From Bimuria novae-zelandiae CBS 107.79 (taxonomy: Eukaryota > Ascomycota > Dothideomycetes > Pleosporales > Didymosphaeriaceae): a DNA stretch of 64,000 nt. The stretch spans positions 469,463 to 533,462 of the forward strand of contig ML976672.1 in NCBI GenBank assembly GCA_010015655.1, given 5' to 3'. The notes beneath the pieces are model-generated. The model had not been told where the DNA came from, did not search any database, and worked only from the letters and a program-made list of their open reading frames with translations. The translations under genes and the position numbers were made by a program. Each line of letters starts with the position of its first letter. The first letter of the stretch is position 1. Shown here piece by piece: positions 31,224 through 42,625 of this stretch.

Positions 31224-33647
31224 GAAGTCAAAAAAAATAAAGTCCTAAACTACTAAGAGGAGTATACCACTCCCTATAAAGACAATAAAATAGACTACCA
31301 AAATATTTTCCTTAGAGGACGCCTCGTATTAAATATGTATAAGAAGCCTTAGGCCACAGGCTAAGAATAAGAAAATAAAAACTTAAAACGCCTAAAGTAA
31401 AGCTTATCCTAATATAAGTAAGGGCCTTGGATAGTATTTAGATATAAGGTAAAGAAGTAAGGAATAGGAAGGTAAGAAGTTATATTTTTTAAGCAAAAGA
31501 GAGTAGAGGTGTAGTTAATTACTACCTAATTCTTAGGGGGAGGGGGAAGCCGCACAATCGTAAATTAAGTTTAAATTATAAGTATACTATTTAATAAACT
31601 ACTATAATCTAGTAGAAACAGATCCTAGATAAGCTATAAAACGTAGACTAAATGCCGCTAGAACTTAAGTATCATTAATTAAGAACTTAAGACTACTACC
31701 TTTCAGGAACTCCTCTAAGAGTATAGGTTAATAAAGAATTTAGAGGATAAGATATATAGGTAACATTTATTATTAGTAGTTTATATAAAGATATTACGTT
31801 AAGAAGCAAAAATAGCTCAAAGTTCTATTTAAAAATTCCTTTAATTATATATTAAAGGAAGTTAAACTAGTCGTAGAAAGCCTTTTTATAAAAATCATAA
31901 AAATATTAGTACTGAATTAAGGTATATAGAATTAATACTTACCTTTTTAAACTAGATAACTTAAAAAATCTATTTTAAGATAATTAAGACCTTACCTACT
32001 TAAGTAATAAAGGACTCTGGATCCCGCACTATACTAGTAAACATATAGTTAAAGTTAAAATTAAGCTTAAAAGCTTTATTTGTTTTAATAAACTTAGCTA
32101 GGATGGGCTTAAATTTAGTAAACACTTCTTTTTACTCTGTAATTAACTTACTAATATTTATTTTAAGCTTATTAGCTTGCTAGCCCTTTTCGCCTTTTAG
32201 CTAGGTAAAGATAATTTAAGTAAAAGGTCTCTTTTTAGTTATAAAGCACTAGACCTATTAACGCGTTAAGTGAGGAATATATAGCCTAAAGAATAAAACA
32301 TATAAGTCTAGTATAGTAAGCGCTATCCTTTACGCACTTAATATAAAACGTAGTATATTTATTATTAAAAGAAATATAGTTAACTCCTTTACTTAAGTAA
32401 AAAATATATATAAAAGCTAATTATTATACGTAGTAAATAATCTCTTCAGTAAAAGCTTTATCTTTTAGTAAAAGGTTAATCTTAAGACTATTAATAGCCT
32501 AGGGAAATTAGCTAAGAACTAAAAAAATAAAACTTTACTTTTACGCTATCCTTACGCGTGTCCTTCAAGTATTTTTAAAACTCTAAATTTTAATAGCTAT
32601 TATTAGATAAGTTTTTTTTGTATTTTTAAAGAAAGCTACTAGGAGCGGAGCTACTAACGCGTTTATGAAATTATAAATTAAGGCAGGGCTTCTATAGGGT
32701 AGGTAAGATTTTAAAAAAAAATTAATAATTAATTATAAAGCAAAAATATTAAATAGTTAAGCAAGACGCTTATAAAACTAAACTTAAAAGTAAAAGAATA
32801 AGATAAGAAACCTAAAATACTTTAAGTAGGCTTTTACTATAAAAGTTACGCTAATATAAAGTATAAATAAGCACGTAACTAAAAAAAAAAGTAGACACGA
32901 CTTATTACCTGAAAAATTGCGCTTACGAATACTCTAATATAAATAGTAATAAGAAATAGTTCTTATAAGACAGTAATTCTTAGTCTAAAATCTAAAGTAT
33001 ATTAAACTTTCTAAGCTTAATAAATTTAAATTAGAAATTTTTTCTCTTCTCCTACTATATAATTAAAGAGGGAGTTATATTAGAGGCTAAGCTTCTAAAG
33101 TACTCAGTTAAAATTCTTATACTCTAAGTCCTAAGTAACTCTAAGAGCTACTAGGTACCTTTAGAGTATTTAAAAATAGATTTAGCCCCTCTAAAGTTAG
33201 TTTTTTTTTTACTTAGAAGCTATATATATAGCGTAAGGAGGAGCTACTTAAACTACTTATTAAATTTATCTATATTCTTCTAGCATCTTAGGTCCCTCGG
33301 GCCTAAAGCCCCTTACATTAAGAGCCTGTTAGGGAAAACGTAGAAGGAGATACTAAAGTAGAGTTAGAGACAAAGGCAAGGGAAGAGAAATATTAACGCC
33401 CTCTATAAAAGCGTTAAAGGCCTAATTGCTATGAGGAATAAATACTATAATTATTAGCTATTATACTTAAGTTCTTAATAATATAGTATATTCTAATATT
33501 ACGTAAGACTGTACAAGTTACCACAACGTTTTACTATAATATTAAACTATTATAATTACTCTATAATACTGGGATAACCCCAGACTAATCCTAACTTAAC
33601 GCATAGTTTACTTTCACCTAACCTATAATCCACGCATAGACCAACCC
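31224..33647 (+). other. AT-rich degraded repeat sequence between the two solo LTRs
   Basis: No gene is callable. The last part (about 33280-33640, continuing at 34039-34095 beyond S2) is a copy of a repeat that recurs at about 61264-61660 on the other strand. In both copies a short protein-like stretch (here + strand, around 33345-33430, ENVEGDTKVELETKAREEKY) precedes a run of telomere-like CCTAAC/CTAACC units. The earlier part (31230-33280) is AT-rich and I cannot assign it. Confidence 0.55.
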
Positions 33648-34095
33648 TGTATCGGCGCAGGTCACTCAAAGGATCGATGTTAGCGTATCTCCTAGCAGAG
33701 GCATGTGGGAGTGCGTGTATAAGAATGTAGCCTCGAATGAATTAAGTGCCTATAGGCCTGGTACGAAAGGATACGGAAAAGGTACTGAACTACAAAGGCC
33801 CCAAGCTCCTCTAAATACACCTCTTCCCAGATGGCTAGCTAGCACATAACTGCCATAGGTTGACCGTCGGTCTGATGGATCCGAAATAGGTCCGAATCGG
33901 ATCCGTAGTTCCCCATCGGTCTGATAGATCCGAAATTGGTCCGATACGGATGAGTGTCGGTTTTCGGATGATCTCGAATCCTGTCTTGACTGGCCAAGGG
34001 TTCTCGTGTCGACGAGCGATTGTTCCTGTTACAAACCCAACCTAACCCCTAACCCAGTCTGGGTAGATACTAACCCATCGACCTGCCTATGCTAT
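33590..34095 (-). repeat. Telomere-like imperfect CCTAA repeat, split by solo LTR S2
   Basis: 33590-33647 and 34039-34095 contain CTAATCCTAACTTAACG, CACCTAACCTATAATCC, then AACCTAACCCCTAACCC and ACTAACCC. Joined, they align with 61264-61440 in reverse complement. The units are imperfect and interspersed, so this is not a functional telomere. It belongs to a dispersed repeat family. Confidence 0.7.
33648..34033 (-). repeat. Solo LTR S2 (386 bp), inverted relative to S1
   Basis: In reverse complement it starts TGTAACAGGAAC and ends GATACA, exactly 386 bp like S1. Perfect target duplication AACCC lies at 33643-33647 and 34034-34038. The different target duplications show S1 and S2 are independent insertions and not the ends of one element. 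It is inserted in telomere-like repeat sequence. Confidence 0.9.
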
Positions 34096-34099
34096 AGTC

Positions 34100-34770
34100 G
34101 CTTAACACCTATATCTTTTAATATTTATCTATTTTTAGAGGTTACATATAGCTAATTAGGTACTAATTCTACTAAACACTATATTATCTATAGGTTTTAA
34201 CTTTTAACAATAATTGCATAGTGAAATTTCCGCCCTATTATAAAGATATAGTTAATTATTAAGACTTACTCGCGATTCTTTAGAAACCTTATATAAGCCT
34301 TCTTTTTAGAGCTTAATGCAAGCACCCTAGAGTTAGCACATATACCTAGGATTATTCTAGTCTTATCTATATTCTATACATTCTTAACGCGTATATTAAG
34401 ATGTATTTAAATAGGCTTAAGCTTTTTACTAATAATTAAATTAATCTGTAGGTTTCATGTAATAAATTCCTAATTTTACTACTTACTAAAAGGCTAAGTA
34501 TTAATATTAAAGCGTAGAATTTTAATAATCATATCTTACGCGTGCACGCGTAATAAAGAATATCCTTTATATTCTAATTAATAATTTAATTGGTAAAGAA
34601 ACCATTTTAATCTAGCAATAATTATTATAAATACCAGTAAATAGCGCGGCGTAGCGCGCGACTATTAACGCGTATAAATAGTATAAATTACATAATATTA
34701 TAGGCTTGTGTAGCTACGCGCTAACTAGAAAAAATACTAAAATTAAGATTTATAATAGTAGCTTAATGTA
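34100..34770. other. AT-rich degraded sequence
   Basis: No recognisable gene or element domain between the telomere-like repeat and the pogo-type transposon. Confidence 0.5.
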
Positions 34771-34879
34771 CATGCATAGCGAGCTAATTAGTTAAACGAG
34801 CTAATTACTCTACCAAGACCTTATTAAAATCTAGACTATACACAATTATACAGAACAACTATAAACAGTTATTAAAAAT

Positions 34880-36800
34880 TGTAATAGGATAATCTATTTA
34901 AAATCTACCTTTATAAGTTACTTACAGGTGCGTAAGTTATACTTAGTCTTACTATAGCGTTAATAGCACTACTACGTTAATTTACCTTTATTAGCGCGTA
35001 CCTTCTTTTTTACCTTTTTCTTATTACTACGCACCGCAAAGTCCTTTAGGATAGCTAGTTACTAGCTATTAGTAGCTATAAAGACTCTTTTTTACTATAG
35101 TTACTTTCTTTTATATAATTTCTATCGCGTAGTGACTTTATTAGAAGCTTAAAGCTTAGCGTTACGCTTAGTTATTAATATTAAAAAATACGCTATTAGC
35201 TTAGTGTAAGGGGCTAGTTGCTTAAGGAGCCAAAGGTGCTAGAAGAATACTTATTAATTCGATAGAGAGTCCGAAGTTAAGCTTCGGGTGTTGAACTTAT
35301 ATATCTAGGGTGTAACGAGGTAGGCACGGTCGAACACGTGGCCTTCTCTCGCTTATAGAGGTTCCGGCTAGGCTAGGATCAAACACTAGCGCTAGTGGCT
35401 GACCCTAGCATATCCTATATATATTATACTATACGAGTAATACTTGGCTTAAGTATTCTCGTGCGTACCTTTTGGTGCAGGTGAGGAAGTCACATAGTAT
35501 TGGCTTAGTAAGCGGGGCGCTTACCTCATTACATAGGGTTTGCATAACCGAGGGTTAAGGATCCGAGGCAACAACTGGGCGTAGCCTAGTACACTTAGTA
35601 CCTTTTATAAGCTTTTTAACTACCTTAACTATTAAAGTTAAAAAACTATCTATATAAAATTAAATCCTCTACTTTATTAGCATTAATTATAACCCTAATT
35701 CTAAGGTAGTACTTAGTATTTATAACTACCACGTACTATCGCGTATAGTACGAGGTAAAGGCATACGTAAGTAAATATTCAGCTTTAATATTATAGCTTA
35801 TAGATCTAATAAGACTAAACTAGCGCCTTAAAAGCCTCCTTAAATATTACATTAAGCAATTATAGCCTTAAAAGTAGTAGTAAAGTAAAATAAAAACTTA
35901 ATTTTAATAATATACGTAATCTAATTACGTATTAGTGTTAGATTCTTCGCTTAGCGCCTATACGCCTTCTTTAAAGGCGAGAAACAGCCTACATTAAGTG
36001 GCTATAAGAGGCGCGACAAATATAGAGGTATATAAAGAGTAATAGTTTTATTATCTTTATAGTATTACTAAAATTTAAGTAAGTCGTAGCTCTTATAGCT
36101 ATTAATAATAAGTAAACTAACTATACTAATAATATGCCTCTTTATATGCGCGTTAAAATGCTTTAACTATTATAAACTAAGCTTATTTATTATTTAGCTA
36201 TTCTTAACAACTATAATAACCTAATTATAAGGTAGATTCTTCTCCTAGTACTAGATAGAGAGGTGGTGCTTACCTTGGAAAATAAGGAAGGGTGAAATCG
36301 CCTAGCCTATTACATTAATGCCCTAAATAGCTATTATTTACTCTTAGTTACCCTACTATACGCTTTTTAGCTTAATTTAATACTTAAAATTTATAATAAC
36401 TACTCTTGTTAATATCATGCCTATTATAAAGCTAGACTTATTAAAGTTATAGATATTCTTATCTAGGATACTATGCTTGGCTTTAGTATTCTCTATAAGC
36501 TAGAACTAGTCTTATATAACTTTAGGATCATTATAGAGGGCTCTCTTATAGTTATACTTTTAATTAACTAGCTTAAAGTAGCGTATAGCTAGTAAAGAAT
36601 TAGTTATATCTTTTATAGTAGCAAGCTAGGGTAAAAATTTTATATATTTAAGTTAAGTATATAGTACATAATCGCCTATTCCTCTCTTATAGTAAACCTT
36701 ATTAAGTTAGGTATATAGTTATATTAAAAAGCGGTTCTAGCGCGTTATATACTTAGTATACTTTAAAATATATTATAAGTAGTTATAGCGTATTATTATA
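34880..36800 (-). pseudogene. pogo/Fot1-type transposase remnant
   Basis: On the - strand, read through stops, the N-terminal part (about 36760-36600) gives YYKRGIGDYVLY and FLPQLATIKDITNSLLA, as in the CENP-B-type DNA-binding region. The central part (about 36560-36400) gives YNYKRALYNDPKVI, then ENTKAKHSILDKNIYNFNKS, where typical members have ...ILDEDIYNFDE. The DDE-region acidic residues are therefore altered. The C-terminus (about 35190-34900) reads NAKLQASNKVTTRQKLYKRK and ends in a zinc-knuckle remnant (CYQRYSKTKYNLRTCK). It is broken further by the insertion at 35311-35533. Inactive. Confidence 0.8.
35311..35533. repeat. 223-bp solo LTR or MITE with inverted ends (S3)
   Basis: It starts TGTAACGAGGTA and ends TACCTCATTACA, so the ends form a 12-bp inverted repeat with one mismatch. 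Perfect 5-bp duplication TAGGG lies on both sides (35306-35310 and 35534-35538). It is GC-richer than its AT-rich surroundings, so it is barely touched by RIP. TG...CA ends and a 5-bp duplication fit an LTR. The long terminal palindrome would also fit a small non-autonomous DNA element. Confidence 0.8.
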
Positions 36801-36973
36801 ATAGTATTACGTTTTATTTAATAGCATAAAGCATAAGCTGTAATTAACCTTCTTTTAATTTTAATAGTTTATTACGTTATTACAATATCGTGTTGTACTA
36901 TTGTTAATAGTATATTTTAATAAGGTCTTAGCAGAGTAATTAGCTTGCTTAACTAATTAGCTCGCTATGCATG

Positions 36974-37429
36974 AACGTTATATAGCTACTTTAAAATTGC
37001 CTATATTAATTAAGCATTATTAATTAAGCCTTATTAATAGAATATGTGGTGTTGTGTAGGTAATTAGTTTAGCGGGGCTAATTACCATTTCGGGGTAATC
37101 AATATTTAGGTGCGTCGGCTTATGCAATTGCTGTGGAGCCTGACACCTTACCGCCGCTTCACCTGCCATGATTCAAAATGTCCATTTCATAGATTGGTGC
37201 ACCAGGGCTTGCACTCCGGTTGGAAGCTGCATCATTCTGTAGACTAGCCGTACGTAGACGGGTATGCTAAATGCATGCGTTTCGGTCAATGCCAACCACT
37301 GCAGGCTACATGTGACAGCACCTGAAAGACTCCGCAAGCGCGGAATACTATGAGAGCGGCGTCCATAAATCCTACCCTACCTAAAACTGAATCATCAAAG
37401 TCGACCACATGCGTCACTCATTCTGACGC
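36974..37429. other. Boundary between AT-rich block and gene island 2
   Basis: AT-rich sequence ends at about 37060. From there to the stop codon of the P450 gene the composition is balanced and I see no gene. Confidence 0.55.
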
Positions 37430-40400
37430 CTAAGCAAACACATCCGTCGCAAATCTCTCATTCCTCAACCCCTCAAACCACTCTTGCAATTTCTCCTCAT
37501 CCACCTCCCCGCCCTTCTCCCTCTCTCTCTTTTCCCTCGCAATCTTAAGACACGCATCTTGGACGCCGTTGCCTACCTCGCGACTTCCGCACACGAAGAG
37601 CCTTGCATCAGCATCCCACAGCTTGATCACCTCTTCTCGGTCATGGTACAGGCGATCCTGGACGTACTTGCAGTCTTCAGACTGCTCGCTCGCACGGGAG
37701 AAAGCGTACCGCAGCGAGACTGCGCCAAGCTTTTCCCAGCGGGCGAGTAGGTCGGCATACAAGAGATCGGTTTTTGGATCGCGGCAGCCGTAGAAGAGCA
37801 GCGCCGGAGCAAGGGTGCGGCCAGCGGCGATTTGGGCGGCGCGTTCTTGGATGAAGCCGCGGAAGGGTGCGAAACCTGTGTCAATGTGCATTAGTATACC
37901 TAAAACGACTTCTCAAGTTGGCAGTTGGGGTGTGTCCTCACCAGTTCCTGCGGCGATCATAACCACGGGCACGTTTTGTCCATCTTTAGGCAGATGGAAT
38001 GCCTGGTGCGAGCCCCGCACAGCGACGTGGAGCTTGTCTCCCACGGCCAAGCTAGACAAGTAACTGGATGCTACGCCGACGAAGCGTCCTTGGCCGCTAA
38101 AGGCCGGCCGGTCGACCACGGCATAGGTGAGGGTCACATTGTTGGGGTTCCAGAGTGGCGATGAAGAGATCGAGTATTGTCGCACGCGCATTGGAGGCAG
38201 CATCTTCAGGAATGGGGCAAAAGGTAAGCGCACAGAAGGAAAGCGTTCCAGCAGGTCGAGGACAGAAATACGCTTCTCTGTGATGTCAGAGGTAAATGCT
38301 TTGGTGGCTAAGCGAACGAGCTCGCTTTTTACTGCTGCATCTGAGGCTACATCGATGAGGGCGTTGATATCGCGCTTTGTTGCAGGCTGGGCGAGCTCGA
38401 CGTAAGCCCCGAGAATATCGGTCGCTGAGATAGGCGTGTCCGTCGGAAGAGTGGTCGGGCCCGACGAGGAGATAGTCAGCATGCTGTCCCAAGCCAAACC
38501 GAAGTACCTCATCGCTCGAGCAATGTTCTCCTTCGGGTTCAAAGGAAGGATGGCAAGATAGTCTCCTGCAGAGTAACCCATGTCTGATGGCAAGCTGATT
38601 TCGATATGCCGCTTTTCAGGTGCGCCGGGCGCGGTGAGTACTTCCACCGCCTCGACTCTGGCTTCACGCACATCCTGGCGAAGCTTCGATGATCGGGGGG
38701 TGGAGACCTCGATGTCGAAGGTGGCCTCGAACGGACTGCTCTCTGATGAACCTGAAGCACCATAGCGCTCCTTCACAGCTGGCCAAAACACTTTCTCCTC
38801 CCATGCTTCGAACTCGGTGAATATGTCGCCCTTGGAGGCATCCGCAGTCCCCATTTGCGCAATTCTACTACCACCGAGCTCCTCTATAGCCCTGTCTATG
38901 GCTTTTGGTACTTTGTGGAACGTACTTGCCCAGTCTCGGTGACCACAGCCGTAAACGGAGTAGTTCACGTTGGAAAGCTCAGAGCCCTTTAGGCTGTTTA
39001 GCCATGTCACGAAGTGACCAGCATTGTCCGCGGGCTGCCCTTCGTACGAAGCCGTAATGATGGCGACAGGTCGGTCTTTTGGCAGGTTGCCCTTCACTGC
39101 ATCTAAGATATCCACTGCCGCACTGAAGCCATGGTTTGCTGCATCGCTGGCGAGGCGATTTGCAAGAGCTTCACACGTGCCTGTATTCGAACCATAGTAG
39201 ACAGACATTGGCTTTCCTTGGGATGCTTTCTTCTTCGTCGCTGCAGCTTTTTCACCCGCGCGCTCATTGATGCTCGCTGAAGCGAGAGCTCGTTCCAGCG
39301 TGGTAGCAGACATGTGATTCCTGAGGTGAGCGCGCATGAAGAAATCCTTTGGTTTGATCGTAAGTGTCTGCTTGATCTTGAGCTCATATGAAGGGTCTTC
39401 CATTGAGAAGTTGAAGTTCTGCAAGAGTATAGCCATGACCAACAGAGCTTCTTGCCAAGCGAAAGGGCCTAAAGCGGGTACAGAGTCAGTTTGAACGAGG
39501 TAGCGGGGCGAGGCGCTTAGAACCTGTCTTTTGAAAACGAAAAGGAGTCTTTCTCATCTCAGAAGACAAACCCACGCTGCACGTTGGGTTAGACTTACGA
39601 CCGATGCATCCTCTCATACCGCTGCCAAAAGGCTTCCAGCAATCGGGGAACTCCGTGTTACGACGCTCGAACTCTTCATCGAGCATTCTCTCCGGGCGGA
39701 ACTCTTCCGCGTCTTCCCCGTAAACGAGCGGGTCGCGGTGTACCTTCGGCAGGAGTGCAACGATGGGAACACCCTTTTTGCACTCGTATTTTCCACCAAG
39801 TGTGGTATCCTCCTTAGCATGAAGGCCAATTGCTGGGGCTGTTGGTTGAAGACGGATGGCCTCGCGGAGGACAGCATTGAGGTAGGGCAGCTTCGTCAGG
39901 TGATCGAGTGTGATGGGGCTCTTCCCGATGACGTTATCGACTTCGCTTTGGGCTCGGTCATAAGCGCTGGGATTCTTCAACAGGTAATAGAAGGTAAACG
40001 ACAACAGGCCGGAAGTGGTCTCATGGCCGGCGATTAAGAAGGTGATCATGTTATCGATGATGCTCTCTTCGGACATCTTCTCGCCTGTTTTCGGATCTAC
40101 CCCGTTGAGCATACCATTCAGTATATCTTTCTTTTCTGTCGGATTCTGTTTCCGCTTGTCGATGACTTCCTGGCTGGTCTTCCGGAGAAGCGCTATATTC
40201 TCCCAATATTGCGCAGTTTCTGTGCGGTAGAACATTTGCGTGATGGGATCCCGCCGTGCACGATGTCCGCTGACTTTCAAGAATTCGGACATCGCTTCGA
40301 CGAAGGGGTGCATGTGTTGAGAGTAGTACGAGTTGAACCTGTAGTCCATAGCGCACAACGCTATCGTATCTAGAGTCAGTCGTGTGAAGTCGTCAGTCAC

Positions 40401-40879
40401 ATGGATCAATTGCTCCGGTCCCTGTCTCGCCCACTTCATGACCAACTGGCTGGCGATATCGTGCATCTCATCGAACATATTCCTGATCGCCAGTGGTCCT
40501 AGAGCAGGAAGCAAGACCCTGTGCGCAATACCCCAGTTCTTCTCTTCGGGGCCTTTGGCCGTGAATAGCCCATCGTGAGTTCCATTTCGGACTTCGCCAA
40601 GTGAAGCTGCGATAGTCTTGGTAAATCTCTCTTCGTTGCTAATCTCGTGCATCAAGGCCTGCGACCCTATAACAATTCGATCGCCGCCAATGTTGAACTT
40701 CCAGATCGGCCCTGTGACATGTGAGCGTAACTTCCTCCATCATATACACAAGCTCCAATAGACGAACCGTATGTGTCTGTCAGGCGGAGGAAGCTCAGCG
40801 TTGGAGAGTCGCCATCAATGTCACCAATGTTGCCAATAATAGGCAACCCTGGTGGGCCAGGTATTGCTTCGTACTCCAT
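37430..40879 (-). CDS. CYP505-type self-sufficient cytochrome P450:NADPH-P450 reductase fusion
   Basis: Four exons (40879-40768, 40711-39599, 39468-37942, 37875-37430) with GT-AG introns of 56, 130 and 66 bp; joined they keep frame and give 1065 aa, the normal size of P450foxy/BM3-like enzymes. The family hydroxylates fatty acids near the omega end. The start is YEAIPGPPGLPIIGNIGDID. The P450 half has the I-helix motif AGHETTSG, the E-x-x-R helix (LREAIRLQPTAP) and the haem loop FGSGMRGCIGR, whose last codon is completed across intron 2. The reductase half has the FMN motif VYYGSNTGTCEALANRLA, the FAD motif RQYSISSSPLW, the NADPH motif GTGFAPFRGFIQER (spanning intron 3) and CGSREVGNGVQDACLKIA, ending ERFATDVFA. 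All key residues are present. It lies about 370 bp from the AT-rich block but is intact. Confidence 0.95.
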
Positions 40880-41769
40880 CGGACGAGGGAAAGAAACACG
40901 ATCGTTATAGTGTAAGGATATACCGGGTTCACTTGAAGAGGAATTGGTTTAAGGTCCCTCAGCGTTCCGCAAGGTCCAGTCGTCGTTGAAGACGATAAAA
41001 GAGAAGCTCAAAGGTCGTTCAAGCTGAAAAATGAGCTAGAGTGTGTAGTGGGGTTGAGCTGAAGAGGGGTAGGATTAATTTTTAGAGGCGTCTTCTCAGC
41101 GTGACGCAAGGCTCTCTTATAAAAGATCACCCCATGCTCTTTCTGATGGAAGTACGCCGCGCACAAGCGGTGTACGGGGTGCAAGGTTCAGCCGCTTCGC
41201 CGAGTCGGAGAGAGTCTGGTCTGGGCGGGCGGTACTTTATGATGCGACGCAGCGACATGCCTCGGTGACAGCATGAGAATGTATTGGCTATGATTGGCTT
41301 AGTGTCTTTGACTAAGATCTGCCTCGGCCGCAGAGCCGCACAACGGAGGCAACTGCGAAACGCGGGAGCTCCGTTCGGAACTCGGCCGAACGTCCAAAAG
41401 TTTTCTCGTTAAAGCAAGAGTAGGCTAAGAGAGCCGGTCTAACTATTATATGCCTATTCCCCCAGTAGGACAGAGACGTCGGTGTAGGACATAAAGGGCG
41501 AAGGTGAAGCGAGGTGATAACATCGCCACAGCTTCCCAGGTTGGAAGGCGGCTTGTGAACGTTTAGCTCGGTGAGTGACAGCACTTACTGAGCAGTAACA
41601 TCATGCCGATGACGAGCCATCACGTTGTGTCTCCCATGCGTTAGAAGTAATGTTCGCCCAATTATGGATTAGCCATTTACAAATGTCCCGCTCGTGTGGT
41701 ATCATTTTGTGCCATGTCGCTCCTTCTCGTTTATCATATCATACACATTTACGAGTATTATACGAGCGC
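40880..41769. other. Intergenic region upstream of the CYP505 gene
   Basis: Holds the 5' flank of the P450 gene and the 3' flank of the next gene, both on the - strand. A TTATAA-like motif is present near 41117-41123, about 240 bp from the P450 start; its role is uncertain. No gene seen. Confidence 0.5.
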
Positions 41770-42625
41770 TTATATCCTCAAAAAAGCTCCAAGCAGAATG
41801 AATGCACCATATAATGATGCTGATAAGCCTCTCTGTGCTGCTCCTTCGCCGGTAGAGAGATCGAAGGGACTTCCGTTGCCGATGTTCGTCGGTCTTGCTG
41901 TCGAAGAAGACGAAGGTGAGTTTTGCGTCTGGGATGGTAAAGCAGATGTCGGCTCAGTTGCAGGCTCAGCATTAGATGTTGTAGCCGGGACCGAGTTAGA
42001 TTCACTGCCGAGCGTGGAAGTGATGATTTCCCCCGTGATCATGGTGCTCGGGCCCATTTCAATCGGGATCAATACCTGCACCGTGTTGCCGTCCCCATTC
42101 GTGGTTGTCAACGTCACAGTACTTGTGATGGTGCTCTCCAGCCCGTTGTTCGCCTCCTTGGTCGTCTGACGGGTCTGTGTAGAGTGTGGGACTTTGCGCG
42201 TGGGGGAAGGGGTCGCTGTCGAAGCTGGCGTTGTTGCGGTTGCGCACGCGTAGGCGGAGCTTATGGCAGGACCGGGAATCCCATCACCAGTGGCCATACA
42301 GTACATCTGCAATGGGGCAAGAAAGCTTAAGGCGATGGTCAATCCGTCCGCGTCGCAGGACCGTACCATGCATTCGACTGCGCTCGTGAGGTAATCGCCA
42401 TCCTGACTGGAGTCGCAAATGCCTAGTCTCGCATCAGTACGCGTAAAGAGCACTGTAAAGAACGCTAGTCTACTCACATCTCCTGGAGTTGCATCCGCTC
42501 TCGTCCAAACAGTTTCCCCAGCAGCTTGGTAGACCGTGGACCCAGTCCCACCCGCCTCGACCGTGCGCGGCAGCTTCTACAATGAGACTCACCACCACCA
42601 ATGCGGCTGCAATTGAAAACCACAT
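41770..42625 (-). CDS. Secreted CFEM-domain protein with GPI-anchor-type C-terminus
   Basis: Two exons (42625-42478 and 42422-41770) with a 55-bp GT-AG intron; joined 266 aa. A signal peptide (MWFSIAAALVVVSLIVEAAA) is followed by a CFEM domain with eight Cys. Exon 1 gives LPSCWGNCLDESGCNSRR, the Cys at codon 50 is completed across the intron, and CICDS, VECMVRSC and QMYC follow. A long Ser/Thr-rich stalk (about 105-230) follows, typical of O-glycosylated wall proteins. The C-terminus is hydrophobic (LYGAFILLGAFLRI) after small residues, fitting GPI attachment. CFEM proteins act in haem/iron capture, adhesion or host interaction; which applies here cannot be told. A start at 42477 would miss the signal peptide and half the CFEM domain. 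Confidence 0.88.

Larger units (their letters stand above)
34771..36973 (-). mobile_element. RIP-degraded pogo/Fot1-type (Tc1/mariner) DNA transposon
   Basis: Terminal inverted repeats of about 60 bp lie at 34771-34830 and 36914-36973 (CATGCATAGCGAGCTAATTA at the left, matching the right end in reverse complement with few transitions). A TA precedes the left end; the right flank reads AA, so the TA target duplication is not conserved. The - strand carries a decayed transposase. The 2203-bp length includes the 223-bp insertion at 35311-35533. Confidence 0.8.

Noticed and set aside
30838..34033. S1 and S2 read as the terminal inverted repeats of one DNA transposon
   Set aside because: Each has its own perfect 5-bp target duplication (GAAGT, AACCC) and TG...CA ends, so they are independent solo LTRs.
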